A stretch of DNA of 64,000 nucleotides, from positions 1 through 64,000 of the forward strand of contig JAULSR010000005.1 of NCBI GenBank assembly GCA_030512295.1, written 5' to 3'. The position numbers and the translations under genes were made by a program. Below, piece after piece: positions 1 to 11,920 of this stretch. The first letter of the stretch is position 1, and each line of letters opens with the position of its first letter. Origin of the DNA: Bombardia bombarda. Its lineage: Eukaryota; Ascomycota; Sordariomycetes; Sordariales; Lasiosphaeriaceae. Under the pieces are notes generated by a model. That model was not told where the DNA came from. It saw only the letters and a program-made list of their open reading frames with translations, and searched no databases.

Positions 1-483
1 TATCGAAAAATATAAATAATTAAATAAAGTTAAAGCTTTTTTTTTTAATTATTAAGTTTTTTATAAAGTTAATACGGAAGGTTATAATCGCTTCCGTCGT
101 ACGTAGTAAACGTAAATAGCTAAATAAAACGTAAAGCTTTTTTTTCGGCTATCTTTAAAGTCTTTATTTTGGTTATTCTATACGTTAAAAAGTCTTTTTT
201 ACGCTCGTAGTCTTACGTCGATTAAACTTTTTATATATTTAATACCTTTTCGAATATAATCTTTCGTACCGCTTTTTATTTAACAATCGTAAGAATTACG
301 ATTATTACCGCTATCGAAATCCTTACTATTTTATAGTTAGCTTAGTCGGTTAATTATTAATTAATATTAAAATAATAAGGTTATTTATATTAATCATTAT
401 AATAATAATAGAAAACGGGTAGGTTGGGGATTATTATTATTATATTAATCTATTTATTTATATAAAAAGATTACGAACTACGG

Positions 484-567
484 GGACAGGAAGTAAGTGG
501 TGTTTTAAAGGGATTCCTAGGATACGTGACTAGCTCCCTATTATTTTACACACCTTTCATCCTGTCG
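484..567. repeat. Imperfect palindrome (MITE-like or repeat-end relic)
   Basis: A less AT-rich island inside the AT-rich sequence. Its left end (gacaggaagtaagtggtg) and right end (acacctttcatcctgtc) are near reverse complements, and the centre (cctaggatacgtgactag) also folds back on itself. The roughly 84 bases could form a long imperfect hairpin. It may be a miniature inverted-repeat element or the fused ends of a larger one. No transposase is visible and no target-site duplication could be assigned. Confidence 0.5.
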
Positions 568-1072
568 ACCAATTATAGCCGTCACAGCCTGATGGCTGTA
601 TGCCTCTGATTGATTGTAAATTCGATAGTTTTAATATAAAAATTAAATTTTTAATTTATATTTTTTTTATTTTATTATAAAAAAAAGTTTTATATATTAA
701 ATAATTTAATATTTTAATTATTTATTAAATTTAAATTAATTATTATAAGCTTATTTTAAATAAAATATTAAAAAGCTATTAAAAGCTTTTTTCTTATATT
801 AGCGATTATTTTAGCCGATAAAGGTGTTTTTTTTTTTTAAATAGTTTTTTTCGTTTTATAAAGTTCAATAAATTATTTTAGTTTTCTTTTATTAAAAACT
901 TTTTTTATTATTATTTAATAAAATATTTTCTTTTATTTATTAATTATTAATATTATTATATATTATTATTATTAAACGGTAATTCTCGTTTTAATAATTT
1001 TTTTTAAAATATAAAAAAGTTTTAAAAATAAATAATAATTATTATATTTATCGACGAAAATTAAAAACTTTT

Positions 1073-1291
1073 CGTATCACAGGCCTAGCCCGCTCCTAGG
1101 CGTAGAATAGCTCGTAAAGTACTAGCGCCTTAGCGCCAAGGCACTAGCACGTGATAGCCCCTTAGTTAGCATCTTAGTCAGCACCTTAGTCAGCTTTCCT
1201 AGGGATAAAACCCTGGCTTGGGCATACGGATAGTTAGTTCCGGCGTACAACCATAATTATTATAAAGTGCACCTAAGGTTTAGCCCGTCAC
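1073..1291 (+). repeat. Left terminal inverted repeat arm
   Basis: About 219 bases, reverse-complementary to 3676-3893. Where the arms differ this one mostly carries A or T against G or C in the partner, for example gctcgtaaagtact here against gctcgtggggtact there. It is thus the more heavily mutated copy. Its inner end is near gcccgtca at 1283-1290. Confidence 0.75.
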
Positions 1292-3675
1292 ATTTCGCTT
1301 TATATTATATAAAAATTAAAAAATAATTTTTATTTAAATCGGTAATTAATATTTATATATATTTTTTATAATAATTAATTTTAAATATAAACTTTATATA
1401 ATTTATAAATTAAACTTTTTTATTTCGTTTATTAATTTTAATAATTTTAATTTTATAAATTATATATTAAAATAATATTTATAAATACTTTTTATTATAT
1501 TTTAAATTTATTAAAATTAAGATTTTAATTTTATATTATTATAATATTAAATAAAAAAAAATAAAATAAAATTATAATATTATTTTATTATATTATATAA
1601 AACTAGTTTTTTTTTTTTTATTATATTAATTTATAACTTTCGTTAACGATTTAAAACAAAAGTAATAAATTTTTTTAATTATTAATTTCTTTTATAATAA
1701 AACTTTATTATTAATATTATTATTACTAATTTAAATAAAAGGGTATTTCGAAGTTATTAATAATTATTTATATAATATATTTTTCGTTTTAATTTTAATA
1801 ATTATTATCTTTTAAATATTTTTACGGCCGCCGTTTTAATAATAATTATAATTATTATTATTATTATAGCTTTTTTGTTTTTTTTTAATTTTATTAATTT
1901 TTAATTTTATTTTTATTATTATTATTAAATTAATTAATATTTTAATTAATATTTTAATTAAATTTTTTTTATTAATTAAAACGTTTATTTCCAGTAATTT
2001 AAAGCTTATTAGCTGCTTTATTTTTATAATTAAATTAAATATAATTGATATAAATATATTAAATATATATATTATTATAATAATAAAAATTATATTTTTA
2101 AATAAATATTATAAATTTCTTATTATTATAATTAATTATATTAAATTTATTTATTTTAAATTTATAATAATTAAAAATAAAGATTTTTAATAATTATTAA
2201 TTATTTAAGTTTTATTAATTATTAAATTAATAAAATAATTATATTATTTTTTATAATTTTTATTGCCTGAAAAATTAAAATTATAATTTAAAGATTTATA
2301 TATTTTTATTAAAACTTTTTATATAAAATAAATAATTTTATTAAATAAGTTTATATTTATAATATTAATTAAAATATCGAATTTTTAAAAAAAAATAATA
2401 AATTTATCGAATTTTATTTATATTTTTATAATTATATTAATATTTATAAAATAATTAATAAATATTTCGAAAAAAACTATTACCGTTTTTTATTATTAAA
2501 AAATTAAAAAATATTTATTAATTTTAATATTAATTATCTTTTATAAATATTAATTATTATTTTATTTTTTAAATAAATATTTATAAAAATAAATTTAATA
2601 TATTTATTAAAAAAATAATATAAATTAAAAATGAAATAATTTAAAATTTTATTTTTTAATTTTTAAAAGTAAATTAATTCTTTATAACGTTTTTATTTTT
2701 TTTATAAAAACTTTAAATTTTAAAAATAAACGTTATTAAAAAAATTAAAAAATCGGAATATTAAAAACGGGGGTTTTTTATTATAAAAATTATCGATTTT
2801 AATAATTATTTTATTATATTTAATTTAAATTTAATTAATTTAAATTTAAATATCGTTAATTTAAATTATAAAGTTTTTTAAATTTTTTTAATAAATATTA
2901 TTTTTAATTATAACTTTTTAATAAATAATTTATAATTTATTATTTTTTTTAATAAAATTAATAACGTTAATTTATAATATTATAAATTTTTTTTTAAATT
3001 AATAATAATTTTTATAATAATATTAATCTAAATAAAAATATTTTAAAAAGTTTTAAAGTTTATATTATTCTTATTTTTTTTAATTAATTCGATAATTTTT
3101 ATAATAAGTTTAAAAAAGAATTAATTAATAAATAAATAATTTATATTATTATTTATATTATTTAAAGTTTAAACAAAATAAAAAAAGTTAAATCTTTTAA
3201 AATATTTTATAAAAGTTATTTTTTAAATTATTTAAAAAGGGGGATCCGTAGCCGGAAAGCTTATAAATAAAATAAAAATAATTATAATAAACTAATTTAA
3301 TTTAATTAATATAAATATAAATATTAAAATATTTATTTTATTAAAAGGTTAATCGTAGTTATTAATTTAAATTATAATTATAATTTTAAAAATATTAATA
3401 ATACTTAATTAAATGCTTTAATTAATTAAGAATTTTAATAGTAAGTAAATCGTTTTAATTGCTAGGTTTAAAAATACGGCACGCTAGTAAGGCGCCCGAA
3501 CCGGTTTTTTAGGAAAGCTTTAATATGCTACGCTATATATAAACATTTTGCAATCGTTCGGTCGGCGAAAATATAAAAGGGATTTTATAATAACGCAGGG
3601 AAAAAGCTTTCTAATAATCTCGGAAAGATTATAAGAAAACAATTGCGCGTGGTGCAGTTAAGGTGCAACTAACTA

Positions 3676-3893
3676 TGACGGGCTGAACCTTGGGTGTACT
3701 TTATGATAATTATGGTTGTACGCCGGAACTAACTATCCGGGTGCCTAAGCCAGGGTTTTATCCCTGGGAAGGCTGATTAAGGTGCTGACTAAGGTGCTGA
3801 CTAAGGGGCTGTCACGTGCTAGTGCCTTGGCGCCAAGGCGCTAGTACCCCACGAGCCATTCCACGCCTAGGAGCGGGCTAGGCCCGTGACACG
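3676..3893 (-). repeat. Right terminal inverted repeat arm
   Basis: About 218 bases, the inverted copy of 1073-1291 and the better preserved arm (GC-richer). Its inner end starts at tgacggg (3676) and its outer end is gtgacacg (3886-3893). It marks the border between the AT-rich island and sequence of ordinary composition. Confidence 0.75.
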
Positions 3894-4610
3894 TATGGTA
3901 TATAGAGGTTAAAGAATTATAAAAAAAAGCAGGTACGTTTAATTAAGGTAGTTATAATAAAGATAACTAAGAAAGCGAGCAATGAAGATAATTAGGAAAG
4001 CGAGCAATGACTAGTATTGGCGACTTTACCAAGCCCGTCGCGGTTGTGCAGCTGCCGTTTCGGACGCGGGGGCAAATTCATGGGGACTGGGTGATTCGCC
4101 GTCCGGGCAGAAGGGGTTGGCGAGGGCGTATGGGGAGGTGAAAGTTAGTGGACGTGGGGCGTTGGAGGTGGAGGGGTAGGTCTGGTGCTTGATGTAAACG
4201 TTGCCCTTGAGGCCCTGAACCTTGAATCTTCAACAGTCCAGTGCATCTTTACGACCAGTCAGGTATTTAAACTTTCTACTCCGCGTTTACCTCCAAATTC
4301 CGAGCTGCTCATTTGATACTATTACGTAAGTAGGCTCGAGTAACGAACATGAAATGGGTATTGCATCTGGCGTGGGGTGTTTCCTCTTCATTTCCTCTTC
4401 GAGGGCAGCTAAGCTATCATGAATACACTACTGCCATAGCATAGAACATATCCCGGCATTGCAGGAGAACCTAGGTCGCTTCCCAAAGCATGTTATCGAC
4501 GGCCACTCATTAATGTTGACCTATTTTCACACACTTCTTCTATCTAGGTACGTTGTTCAACTTCCATTTAACTCCGAGTCCGCATCCCCTTTGCAATGAG
4601 TACAATCTCC
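3894..4610. other. Island-to-gene boundary, possible coding relic on the minus strand
   Basis: A short direct repeat (aagcgagcaatga, twice) lies at about 3970-4010. From about 4215 down to 4030 on the minus strand the DNA is GC-rich and reads as about 60 codons without a stop (starting VQGLKGNVYIKHQTYP), preceded by an in-frame stop. That segment looks like the 3' end of a gene cut off beside the repeat island. I do not recognise its family. The rest holds nothing I can support. Confidence 0.35.
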
Positions 4611-7600
4611 TCATGCAGAACCACAAGCCCGTTTGTGACTGGGCCAATCCGTCTTCTGGCATTCGAGCGAGCAGTATTGTGTCTTCTGACACCTTGAACA
4701 TCTTAACAATCTACCCCCCTTCTTGGCCTCCTTTGCCCCACAAGGCCAACATTTGCTAATACGATCAGGCCAGCAGTCAATGCGTTTCTTCATATCATCA
4801 TGACACACCGTTTCTGTCAGGGATGACGAAAACGCGGGCGAGATTGCCACCGGCGTCGAATACCTCGCTGCGGTCTGCCAGTGTGGGACATCCACCGTGA
4901 ATTTCTCAGGAAAAACGCCATTTCCGCATCGGCATAACGCCTCCTCTCCATTCTCCACACTCAGCGGGGCAACAAATCCCCTCGACACATACTCACACGA
5001 ATCTTTGTGTGCCCATGTTCGACATCGCTCCACGTAAGCCGGCAACACGTGCTTCCAAAGCTTCATCTCGTCGCTATCGACCTTCATGGTGACGAAACCC
5101 GTCTCCGCAAGTGCGCTGAGTAGCGGCCTGATCTTTGGCATGAGTTGATGATACAGTGGCAGCACCGCCCCCTCGATGACAACGGTGCGGTTTGCAAGAT
5201 CGAGGCGCAGGTTTGACAAAAATAGCAGAATGTGAATCCCACCATTCTTTGCGTCGTGCAGGCCAAAGATGTGATGACGGCGATCGCCCTGCACGCCAGT
5301 GAAGATTGCGAACAGGCTAAACAGGGATTCCTTGAAGTTGGCTCGGCAATCTTCTTCTCCAGAGCGAGGAAGAGATTTGTCTTCCCGCAGACGGCGTTCC
5401 CGGGCGGAAAACATCATACCAGCGTGTGGGGTTATCCAGTTAAGCTTCTCAGCGGCGTGGCTCGTGGGGATCTGGATTATGGGCAGGGCTGTTAGGTTCA
5501 GATAGGGCAGATTCCACACTATGGGAATGGGGGCGGTGGCGTTCTTGCTGTCAATGCTGTTGTCACTTGTGTTGTTGTTGTTGTTGTTGTTCCTACGACC
5601 GGAGAAGAGGACGGGATATGTGAAGGAATCTGTATGCATCTTGGCTATGTCCTTCGCTACGGGCATGACGAGTTCGATGAAACAGGACTTGCGGGCGATT
5701 CGCGTCTTCAGCTTTGATTCCATAACTGGGACTGGGAACTGGACGTGGACAGGCGAGAGTTTGCCGATTGTGATGGTGAAGTTCATGTTGCGAGGCAGAG
5801 ACGGGACTGAAGCCACCTTGACAGTTGCACCACTTTGCAGGGCTGATCGCAGATTGCTGGAAAATGCGTCAAGGCGAGCCGTAAGTGACGACATTACTCC
5901 CATTGTGGTATCAACGTCGGCTATGATGGCAATATCGAAGTTGGACTGAGATGCCTTGTTCTCATCAACACATGCTGAACTTTTCTCATGACTCCCCGGC
6001 AATACCATGAACCCGGTCTGGTTCGGGAGATCTCTGCTGATGTAAACGTGGTCCAGATCAGTCAGAGCAGTTTCGAATATCTCTAGGCGTAACCCAAGTC
6101 GTGGAAACATGTGGATTGTCACGGGGTTGACCTGGACACCAAAAGCCACCATGGTAGTGACTGGTGCTTGCAACAACATCCAGGACGGAGCTCTGAATGA
6201 GACAATCAGTGGAGCCCCTCCTTGCCAACCCATCGGGTCCTCGACGACGCGAAGCCGGTATCCATTAGTGTGTCGATGACCACTATTCGAGAGTTCACCA
6301 AACACAATCTGAATAGAAGCAAAGTTATTCTGCCAAGGCCTGGCTGAGGACAGAGCCTCTTTAACTGAGCAGTGCAGCGACAGGGTTCCGACCCTAGTAG
6401 GATCACCGTCTGTGAGCGCCCCGAGCTTAACTCGAGGCACGACGATCGTGACACAGACGCTTGACGGCATATCAGACCAGTCTCGAAGGTCTCCCGTCTG
6501 GATCGAAGGGGGCTCTGCTGGCGTGGTATTACAAGGCGTCTTGGGAATGCCCACCGAATGAAGACCCAGAAGATGCATCCACAGGTACAGCTCCTGCCAA
6601 TGGTTCTGTCCAAGCAACAGAGTCGTGTCTGTCTTAATGTGCTGTAACAAAACGTCCATCACCTTATGCCAGTCGACCGTAACCACTGCCTTGACCCTGT
6701 GAAGGAACATCACAAAGCCAGGTCGATGATACATGACAGGCGGGAATTTCAAGATCTTGGCGTCTGCGGTAGTCTTGATCCGCAGCTTGGAGGTCAGTTT
6801 GGACATGTCTTCATGAGAGGAAAACAGGCTCAAATAGAGACGATATAAAACCCCGGCTAGACCACACTCATCAAAGCGCAAGATATGTTTGTTAGATTGT
6901 GATGACTGAAGTCCGTTGATTTGTGTGGCAAGTTGTTGTTTCCAGGTGATTCTGATAAAGGACTGGCCAGACCCGTCCCCCTTTTCCTGGAGGACTGCAT
7001 CCATGACCGCCTCATAGGCAGCCGTTGTGGAGGAGGTGTTGGTCCAGTAGTCGACCGGAAATAAGCCCAAAAGCACAGAAATGGTGGGAAGGTGGCCGCA
7101 AAGCAAGCTGTCTATGAGGTTCTCATGCGAGCTGCCCTGCTTGACGAGTACCTCGGTGTAGATGGCAGATGACACTGTTTGCTCATCTAACAGAGGCGAA
7201 ACGGCGACAAGAAGGTTCAAGGCGCCGACATGGTCAACAAGGTTTGATGTATCAATGACGTTGAATGATAGCGGAGCGGGTGAAGCGGCTTCCGTTCTGT
7301 ATTCATCTTTGTTGAGCTCGATCAGGTCCATGGTGTCACGGCTCCGGTACCAGTTTGTCTCCCCATTGTCCCCTGTGGTTCGTCTGGCGGTGAGAACGTG
7401 AGAGAATGCTATCGCATCACCCACGAATACGCGAATGGTGATCATACTAGACAGAAATTGGCGTCGAAAGGAGTCTGACCATGCGCAGAACTCAGCGCGC
7501 GCCGCCTTGGCAACATCTGGAATCGTACTCTTGGTGTTTTCTGATTGTGCGGGCTGTTGGAACAAAGGCGATCCAGATGTCAGGGGTGCGTAGGCAGTCG

Positions 7601-8477
7601 TAAGATGGAACCCATGCAGAGGATGTGTTCCATAATGGAGTTTTTGAGCGGACTCAGGGGAAGTCAACATCGGATTTCCATATGCAGCTTGCGATAAAGA
7701 CTTGGGATCCGTGTCTTTGGTCCCATGTGTCCAGAAATTGCCGCTGAATTGGCTCAACTCCATAACCTCCATGAGACCAGCAGGCTGGGCAGACCGGGCA
7801 AGTGAAAGACCCACCGTGATTCCGTCTCCGCCCAGCATTTTGTTGCGCCTGTTGATGGCGGTGATGATCTTCTCTTGAACATCCTTCTCCAGATCTTCTC
7901 TAGTATAATACTTCCAGATCTCTGCAGCTCGGTCCAGCGATCCCTGGTCACAGAACTTGATGTGCCTGCCGTACTTGCTCTCCCGCCACGAATCCAAGGA
8001 TGCAGTAAGTGTATGGAGCTTCTTCGCCTGTGCTTGGAGTCGGTCGCGGGAAGCCTTGGTGAGGTATAGGCTGTAGTAGATATCCCAATTCTCCTGGTTT
8101 CTCTCGCCATCCGTATCGTCAATGATGAGGGACAAGAGAAGAATGTTGCGTGCTATTGAAGAGCTTAGAACTGTGCACCTTGTCTGATAGTCGATTATAT
8201 TGGGGTTCATACCTATGACAGATTTCTCTACGTCACAGCATGTAATATCCATGCGACGTCCTAAATGCGACGTTAGCTATCATGTTAACGAATCTATGAT
8301 CCACGAGTACCTACTATCTGAATGGGCAGTGAACAAGACGTGGCGAACATCTCCGCATCCGAGCAAGAGAATGGCTGCTGTCTCCTCGGGCGGAAGAGCT
8401 TGCGTCAAACACACGGCAGGTGTGTTGCCCACTGGATAGAAGTGGGTTAGAAGGTGGGCATAGGTTGGGGTCAACAT
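4611..8477 (-). CDS. DUF4470 and MYND zinc-finger protein
   Basis: Three exons: 8477-8315, 8260-8213 and 8152-4611, with introns of 54 and 60 bases, giving about 1250 residues. The DUF4470 signature (YPVGNTPAVCLTQ, LLLGCGDVRH, then DITCCDVEKSVI-ARNILLL) is rebuilt only when both introns are removed, which supports the ATG at 8477 over the internal ATG at 8252. The long middle has no recognised catalytic motif and carries an asparagine run near residue 925 (GTT repeats at about 5566-5590). The C-terminus is a complete MYND finger: CWPC, CSRC, YC, EC, then H and C within the last 45 residues. MYND fingers bind short proline-rich peptides, so an adaptor role is likely; the biochemical function is unknown. 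The gene is head to head with another MYND-finger gene at 9337. Confidence 0.85.
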
Positions 8478-9336
8478 GGTATTTTTTGTTGGAAGTCTTG
8501 TCGTGGGAATGCTACTATTCGAGTTGGCTGTTGGGTGGAAGGAAAGGCTAAGTAAGATATCGAAGGCTACGAAGTAATATTTGATGAAAATAAGCAATAT
8601 CGACACTGACATGGATCTGCTACAATCACTACGATCTAAGTTGACCCTGGAAGCACGGCAGAGAGTGCTGCAGAAGACGCATCATGTATGTGCCCGATGA
8701 GGCCCACCATTGTCACTACCCTACCTGCCCAATATGCCCAATATGCCCAATATTGCTCAATATGCGGGTGCCAAACAGTTAGATGTTCAGCTTCCCGTAT
8801 CAGCGTTTACCTGTTACCGACCGCGCCACACCAAGGGTGATGCCGTTCAGAAACGGATACCACCGTGGACTTGAATATAATATTGCCGGACGACGCAATG
8901 GCCCGCCAGTATCTATGGAGACTCTTTGAGGATATCTGCATATACAGCAGACACTTCTTACTAGGCACGGCCAGTGGTGGACTCCATCAATTTCTTTAAT
9001 GATCCGTAATTTGGGTCTGTTCGGAGGCTTGCATCCTGAAAGTGTGTGTGGCTTGAACAAACAGATCACAGTGACACCGCATCTGAGGCCTACAGCTCTC
9101 CGTGCCCTGGGATTGGACAAGTCTTTGTGAGACTCCTTCACCGGTTATGCCGATCCACAAATATTGCTGTCAAAGAGTAGTGCCACGTCTAACGCAAAGA
9201 ATACGGAAACATGCATGCCTCTGAATTAATGGTTCCCTTGCTTGATCGCTACCGGCAATGGCACTTCAGTTTGGACTATCTACCTTAGGTACATGTGCGA
9301 TCAGGGACGATCATCAACTTCTTTTTATTCTCTGGA
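8478..9336. promoter_or_regulatory. Divergent intergenic region between two MYND genes
   Basis: About 860 bases between the starts of the DUF4470-MYND gene (-) and the SET-MYND gene (+). It contains a short tandem array of cccaatatg-type units at about 8726-8765. No supported gene. It must hold both promoters. Confidence 0.5.
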
Positions 9337-11244
9337 ATGCCTGCCTCCTTCTTGATTCTCTTTTACACAGTAACAACCAATGCAGCCCAAATGGACGCGG
9401 CTACTCCAAAGCATCAAATGTACGCCATTCAGGAGATTCCTGGTCGAGGAAGAGGCATGATAGCCTTGGAGACCATCCCAAGAGGCACTCGTATCCTTTC
9501 TGAGGAGCCTATCATCACATCCCTCTCCTACACCAGAGACCTCTCGGGGGCCCGCAACTCGATATTTCAGCAGGTCAATGCCCTCAGCGATACTCAGCGG
9601 CAAGCCTTTTTCTCCCTGCACAACATTCATCCGTACAACAACCCGCTGGAGCAATCCTTTGGCATCTTCAGGTCTGTTGCACTCCCATTAGAAGACAGCG
9701 CCGGCGATGAGATGGGTGGCATCTTTCTGGACGGCTGCCGCATCAACCACGCTTGTGACAACAACGCACAGAAATCATGGAACACCAGTATCAACCGCCA
9801 TACCGTCCACGCATTGCAAGACATCCAGAAAGGCGAGGAAGTCACCATTTACTACTTTGGTGTCGACAAGATTCGCGCAGATCGCCAACAAGAACTTCAG
9901 GCCAGGTTTGGCTTCACTTGCACCTGCCGTCTTTGCTCCCTGCCACCAGCCATGAGCAAGAAGAGCGACCAAAGGATCACCGAGATCCGCCGCCTACATG
10001 ACCTCATGGAAGTATTCATGACGGGACTTAATCCCCCCCCGCTATCGATTCTGCGCCTTTTCGAAAACATTGTTCGCTTGTACAACGAGCAGCGGCCCGG
10101 TCATCCGGGCTTGTCATGCACATATTTCGATGCCGCACAAGTTGCCATTACCCACGGCGACCTGGCCAGAGGACGTGTGTTTGCACGGAGAGCAGTGGAA
10201 GAATGGACTGTATCTCTAGGGAGCGACTCCCCCAGCGTCATACAATATGGCCACTTGGCACGAGACCTGCCGAAGCATGTACTGTATGCCCGATTATCAA
10301 ACATGTGGAAGACTGCCGTGGATGATGTGCCACACGGACTTGTTGATCCGAGCGACGAGTTTGAGGACTGGTTGTGGAGGAGGGAAACGCGAACACAACC
10401 TGCGTCGATGCCCTCGCAGCAGCAAAGGCTCCAACTAGCTGATCTGCGAAACCGCACCACCTTCCCCAACTTCAACAGTCTCCCACATGAGTACGACATC
10501 GACGACAACTTTTTCAGCATCGTTAACAATGGCAGCCGCATGGGAAGTTCCACATATCGACCTCGACGCCACTGGTGCTTCTTGGCCGAGATTACTATTA
10601 CTGATGTTGGATATTTTGTCCGTCGGAATCTTCATGTGACAGATCGCGACGGCGAAACAGTCCTGCTAGCGTTCCACACTGACGGTCGAGGGTCCGAGAT
10701 GGACCCTTGGCTGCTTCGCCAGGGCTACACAGTCGCGATTCTTTACGCCGAGTATCACCAATTTGCTTTTAGTCCTCCTGGCATTCGTCTTGAGGACTCT
10801 GGAACAATCAAGGTCAGTTTAACGAGCTGTCTCCTCAGAGCCGGCTTTTACTGACAGCAACTGCTAAGATCTTCCCCATGTCTCTGAAAGAGCTGCTCGC
10901 GCTGAGCGACCGGATCCAAGAGTTCTCGCAGCTTTTGGATGGCGGGCAGCGACGTTGTCACGGGTGCGGCAAGACGTCGACGTCCTTGAATCGATGCGCG
11001 AGGTGTTCATTGTTCTGGTACTGTGACAAGGTAGGTGCTTTGTTGTCTTTCTGGCATTGCACGCTATGGCTGTGTTTTGCTAATTATTGAGGTTCAGAAC
11101 TGCCAGACGACGGGCTGGCATCAGAAAGGCCACAAGGTCGATTGCAAGCAGCTCAAAGATGACGACCTGAGAGCAATGTTTCTGCTGAACTGGGATAGCC
11201 TCGATGACTTTGTCACCTTTCCACTCCGTGCTAATATCACGTAG
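9337..11244 (+). CDS. SET-domain protein with C-terminal MYND finger
   Basis: Exons 9337-10812, 10869-11030 and 11098-11244, introns 56 and 67 bases, about 594 residues. The SET region opens at YAIQEIPGRGRGMIALETI and continues through the cofactor and substrate motif GCRINHACDNN and the HALQDIQKGEEVTIYY segment, followed by a post-SET cysteine cluster (CTCRLC). After splicing the last 90 residues carry a MYND finger (CHGCGK, CARC, WYC, then NCQ, H and C). Known SET proteins methylate lysines on histones or other proteins; the target here is unknown. The frame is open upstream to a GTG, which is not a eukaryotic start. ATGs lie at 9337 (a weak hydrophobic leader) and at 9391 (directly before the SET region, and quite possibly the true start). 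The SET is not interrupted by the MYND finger as it is in SMYD proteins. Confidence 0.82.
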
Positions 11245-11920
11245 ACTGAAGTTATGGGTGTGGGATGCTGTTCAGCGAGAATCGAGTGGAAGAGCCGACT
11301 GATGGATCAAGTTGTATTATTCTCTTATTGGTACACTAGGGAGTTCATAACATGAAACTTACATTTGTTTGACTGGTCTCGAGCCCCCAGTAATAGACTC
11401 GGTAAACGACGGCACTGAGGTCGGAGTTACGCACCTTAGTATGGGATCCACACTATCATCCCACGCTTTTCCTAAGAGGGTTACCTAATGAAGCAGGTCC
11501 TCGGCCCTGCCTCTTTCGTCATGAAATGTTACCGATGGAACTCCAAATACATTAGGTAGTGATGTACCTTCTATTTCTTAGCTCCATGTGTCCAGCCATA
11601 AGCCAAAAGACCAATGAGGAGTTGAACCATACATGAGGTTGGATAAGGTGGATAACGCCGCAGACAGCGATTGGCTTATGTGCGCCAAGGAAAGGGTTAT
11701 CTTGCATCCTCCCCATGATCCATTGCCCGTGGAAAGTCCGCGGGTAACCATGTATGGACGCTGAGAATCGATGGCACTGAAAATGCAATTGGAGTCATAA
11801 AGTTTAGCGGGGCATTCATTACCTCTTTGTTCTCAACGTGCTGCCATCCATCGACGCTGAGCATCTCTCCACTTCCATATCCACATCAATAAGAGACAAC
11901 AGTCAGTCACAACGCCAACA
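11245..11920. other. Intergenic, no gene seen
   Basis: Between the SET-MYND stop and the PNPOx-like start. Only short open frames without family resemblance. It serves as a 3' end and a promoter. Confidence 0.5.

Larger units (their letters stand above)
1..3660. repeat. AT-rich, RIP-degraded island without genes
   Basis: The stretch is overwhelmingly A and T, dense in TTAATTAA-like and ATTATTATT-like runs, and has stop codons in every frame. No open frame longer than about 60 codons is seen. Short less AT-rich islands sit at about 480-620 and 1075-1295. The composition jumps to gene-like values after about 3900. In Pezizomycotina this pattern is typical of repeats mutated by RIP (C to T on either strand, mainly at CpA). 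Any transposase or reverse transcriptase once present cannot be read now. Confidence 0.9.
1073..3893. mobile_element. DNA-transposon-like element with ~218-bp terminal inverted repeats
   Basis: Two arms of about 218 bases at 1073-1291 and 3676-3893 are inverted copies, framing about 2.4 kb of RIP-degraded AT-rich DNA. The outer ends read cgtatcacaggcctag on the left and, on the opposite strand, cgtgtcacgggcctag on the right. The arms differ by about twenty transitions and one transversion by eye, with no obvious indel. Long inverted arms around a degraded interior suggest a dead DNA transposon or foldback element. The family is not assigned because no transposase survives and no clear target-site duplication was found. 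Confidence 0.7.

Noticed and set aside
5521..5949. Plus-strand open frame with a hydrophobic start
   Set aside because: It is antisense to the DUF4470-MYND gene; the Leu/Val run is the complement of its Asn repeat.
9295..9336. Upstream extension of the SET-MYND protein
   Set aside because: The frame starts at GTG, not a normal eukaryotic initiation codon; the first ATG is at 9337.
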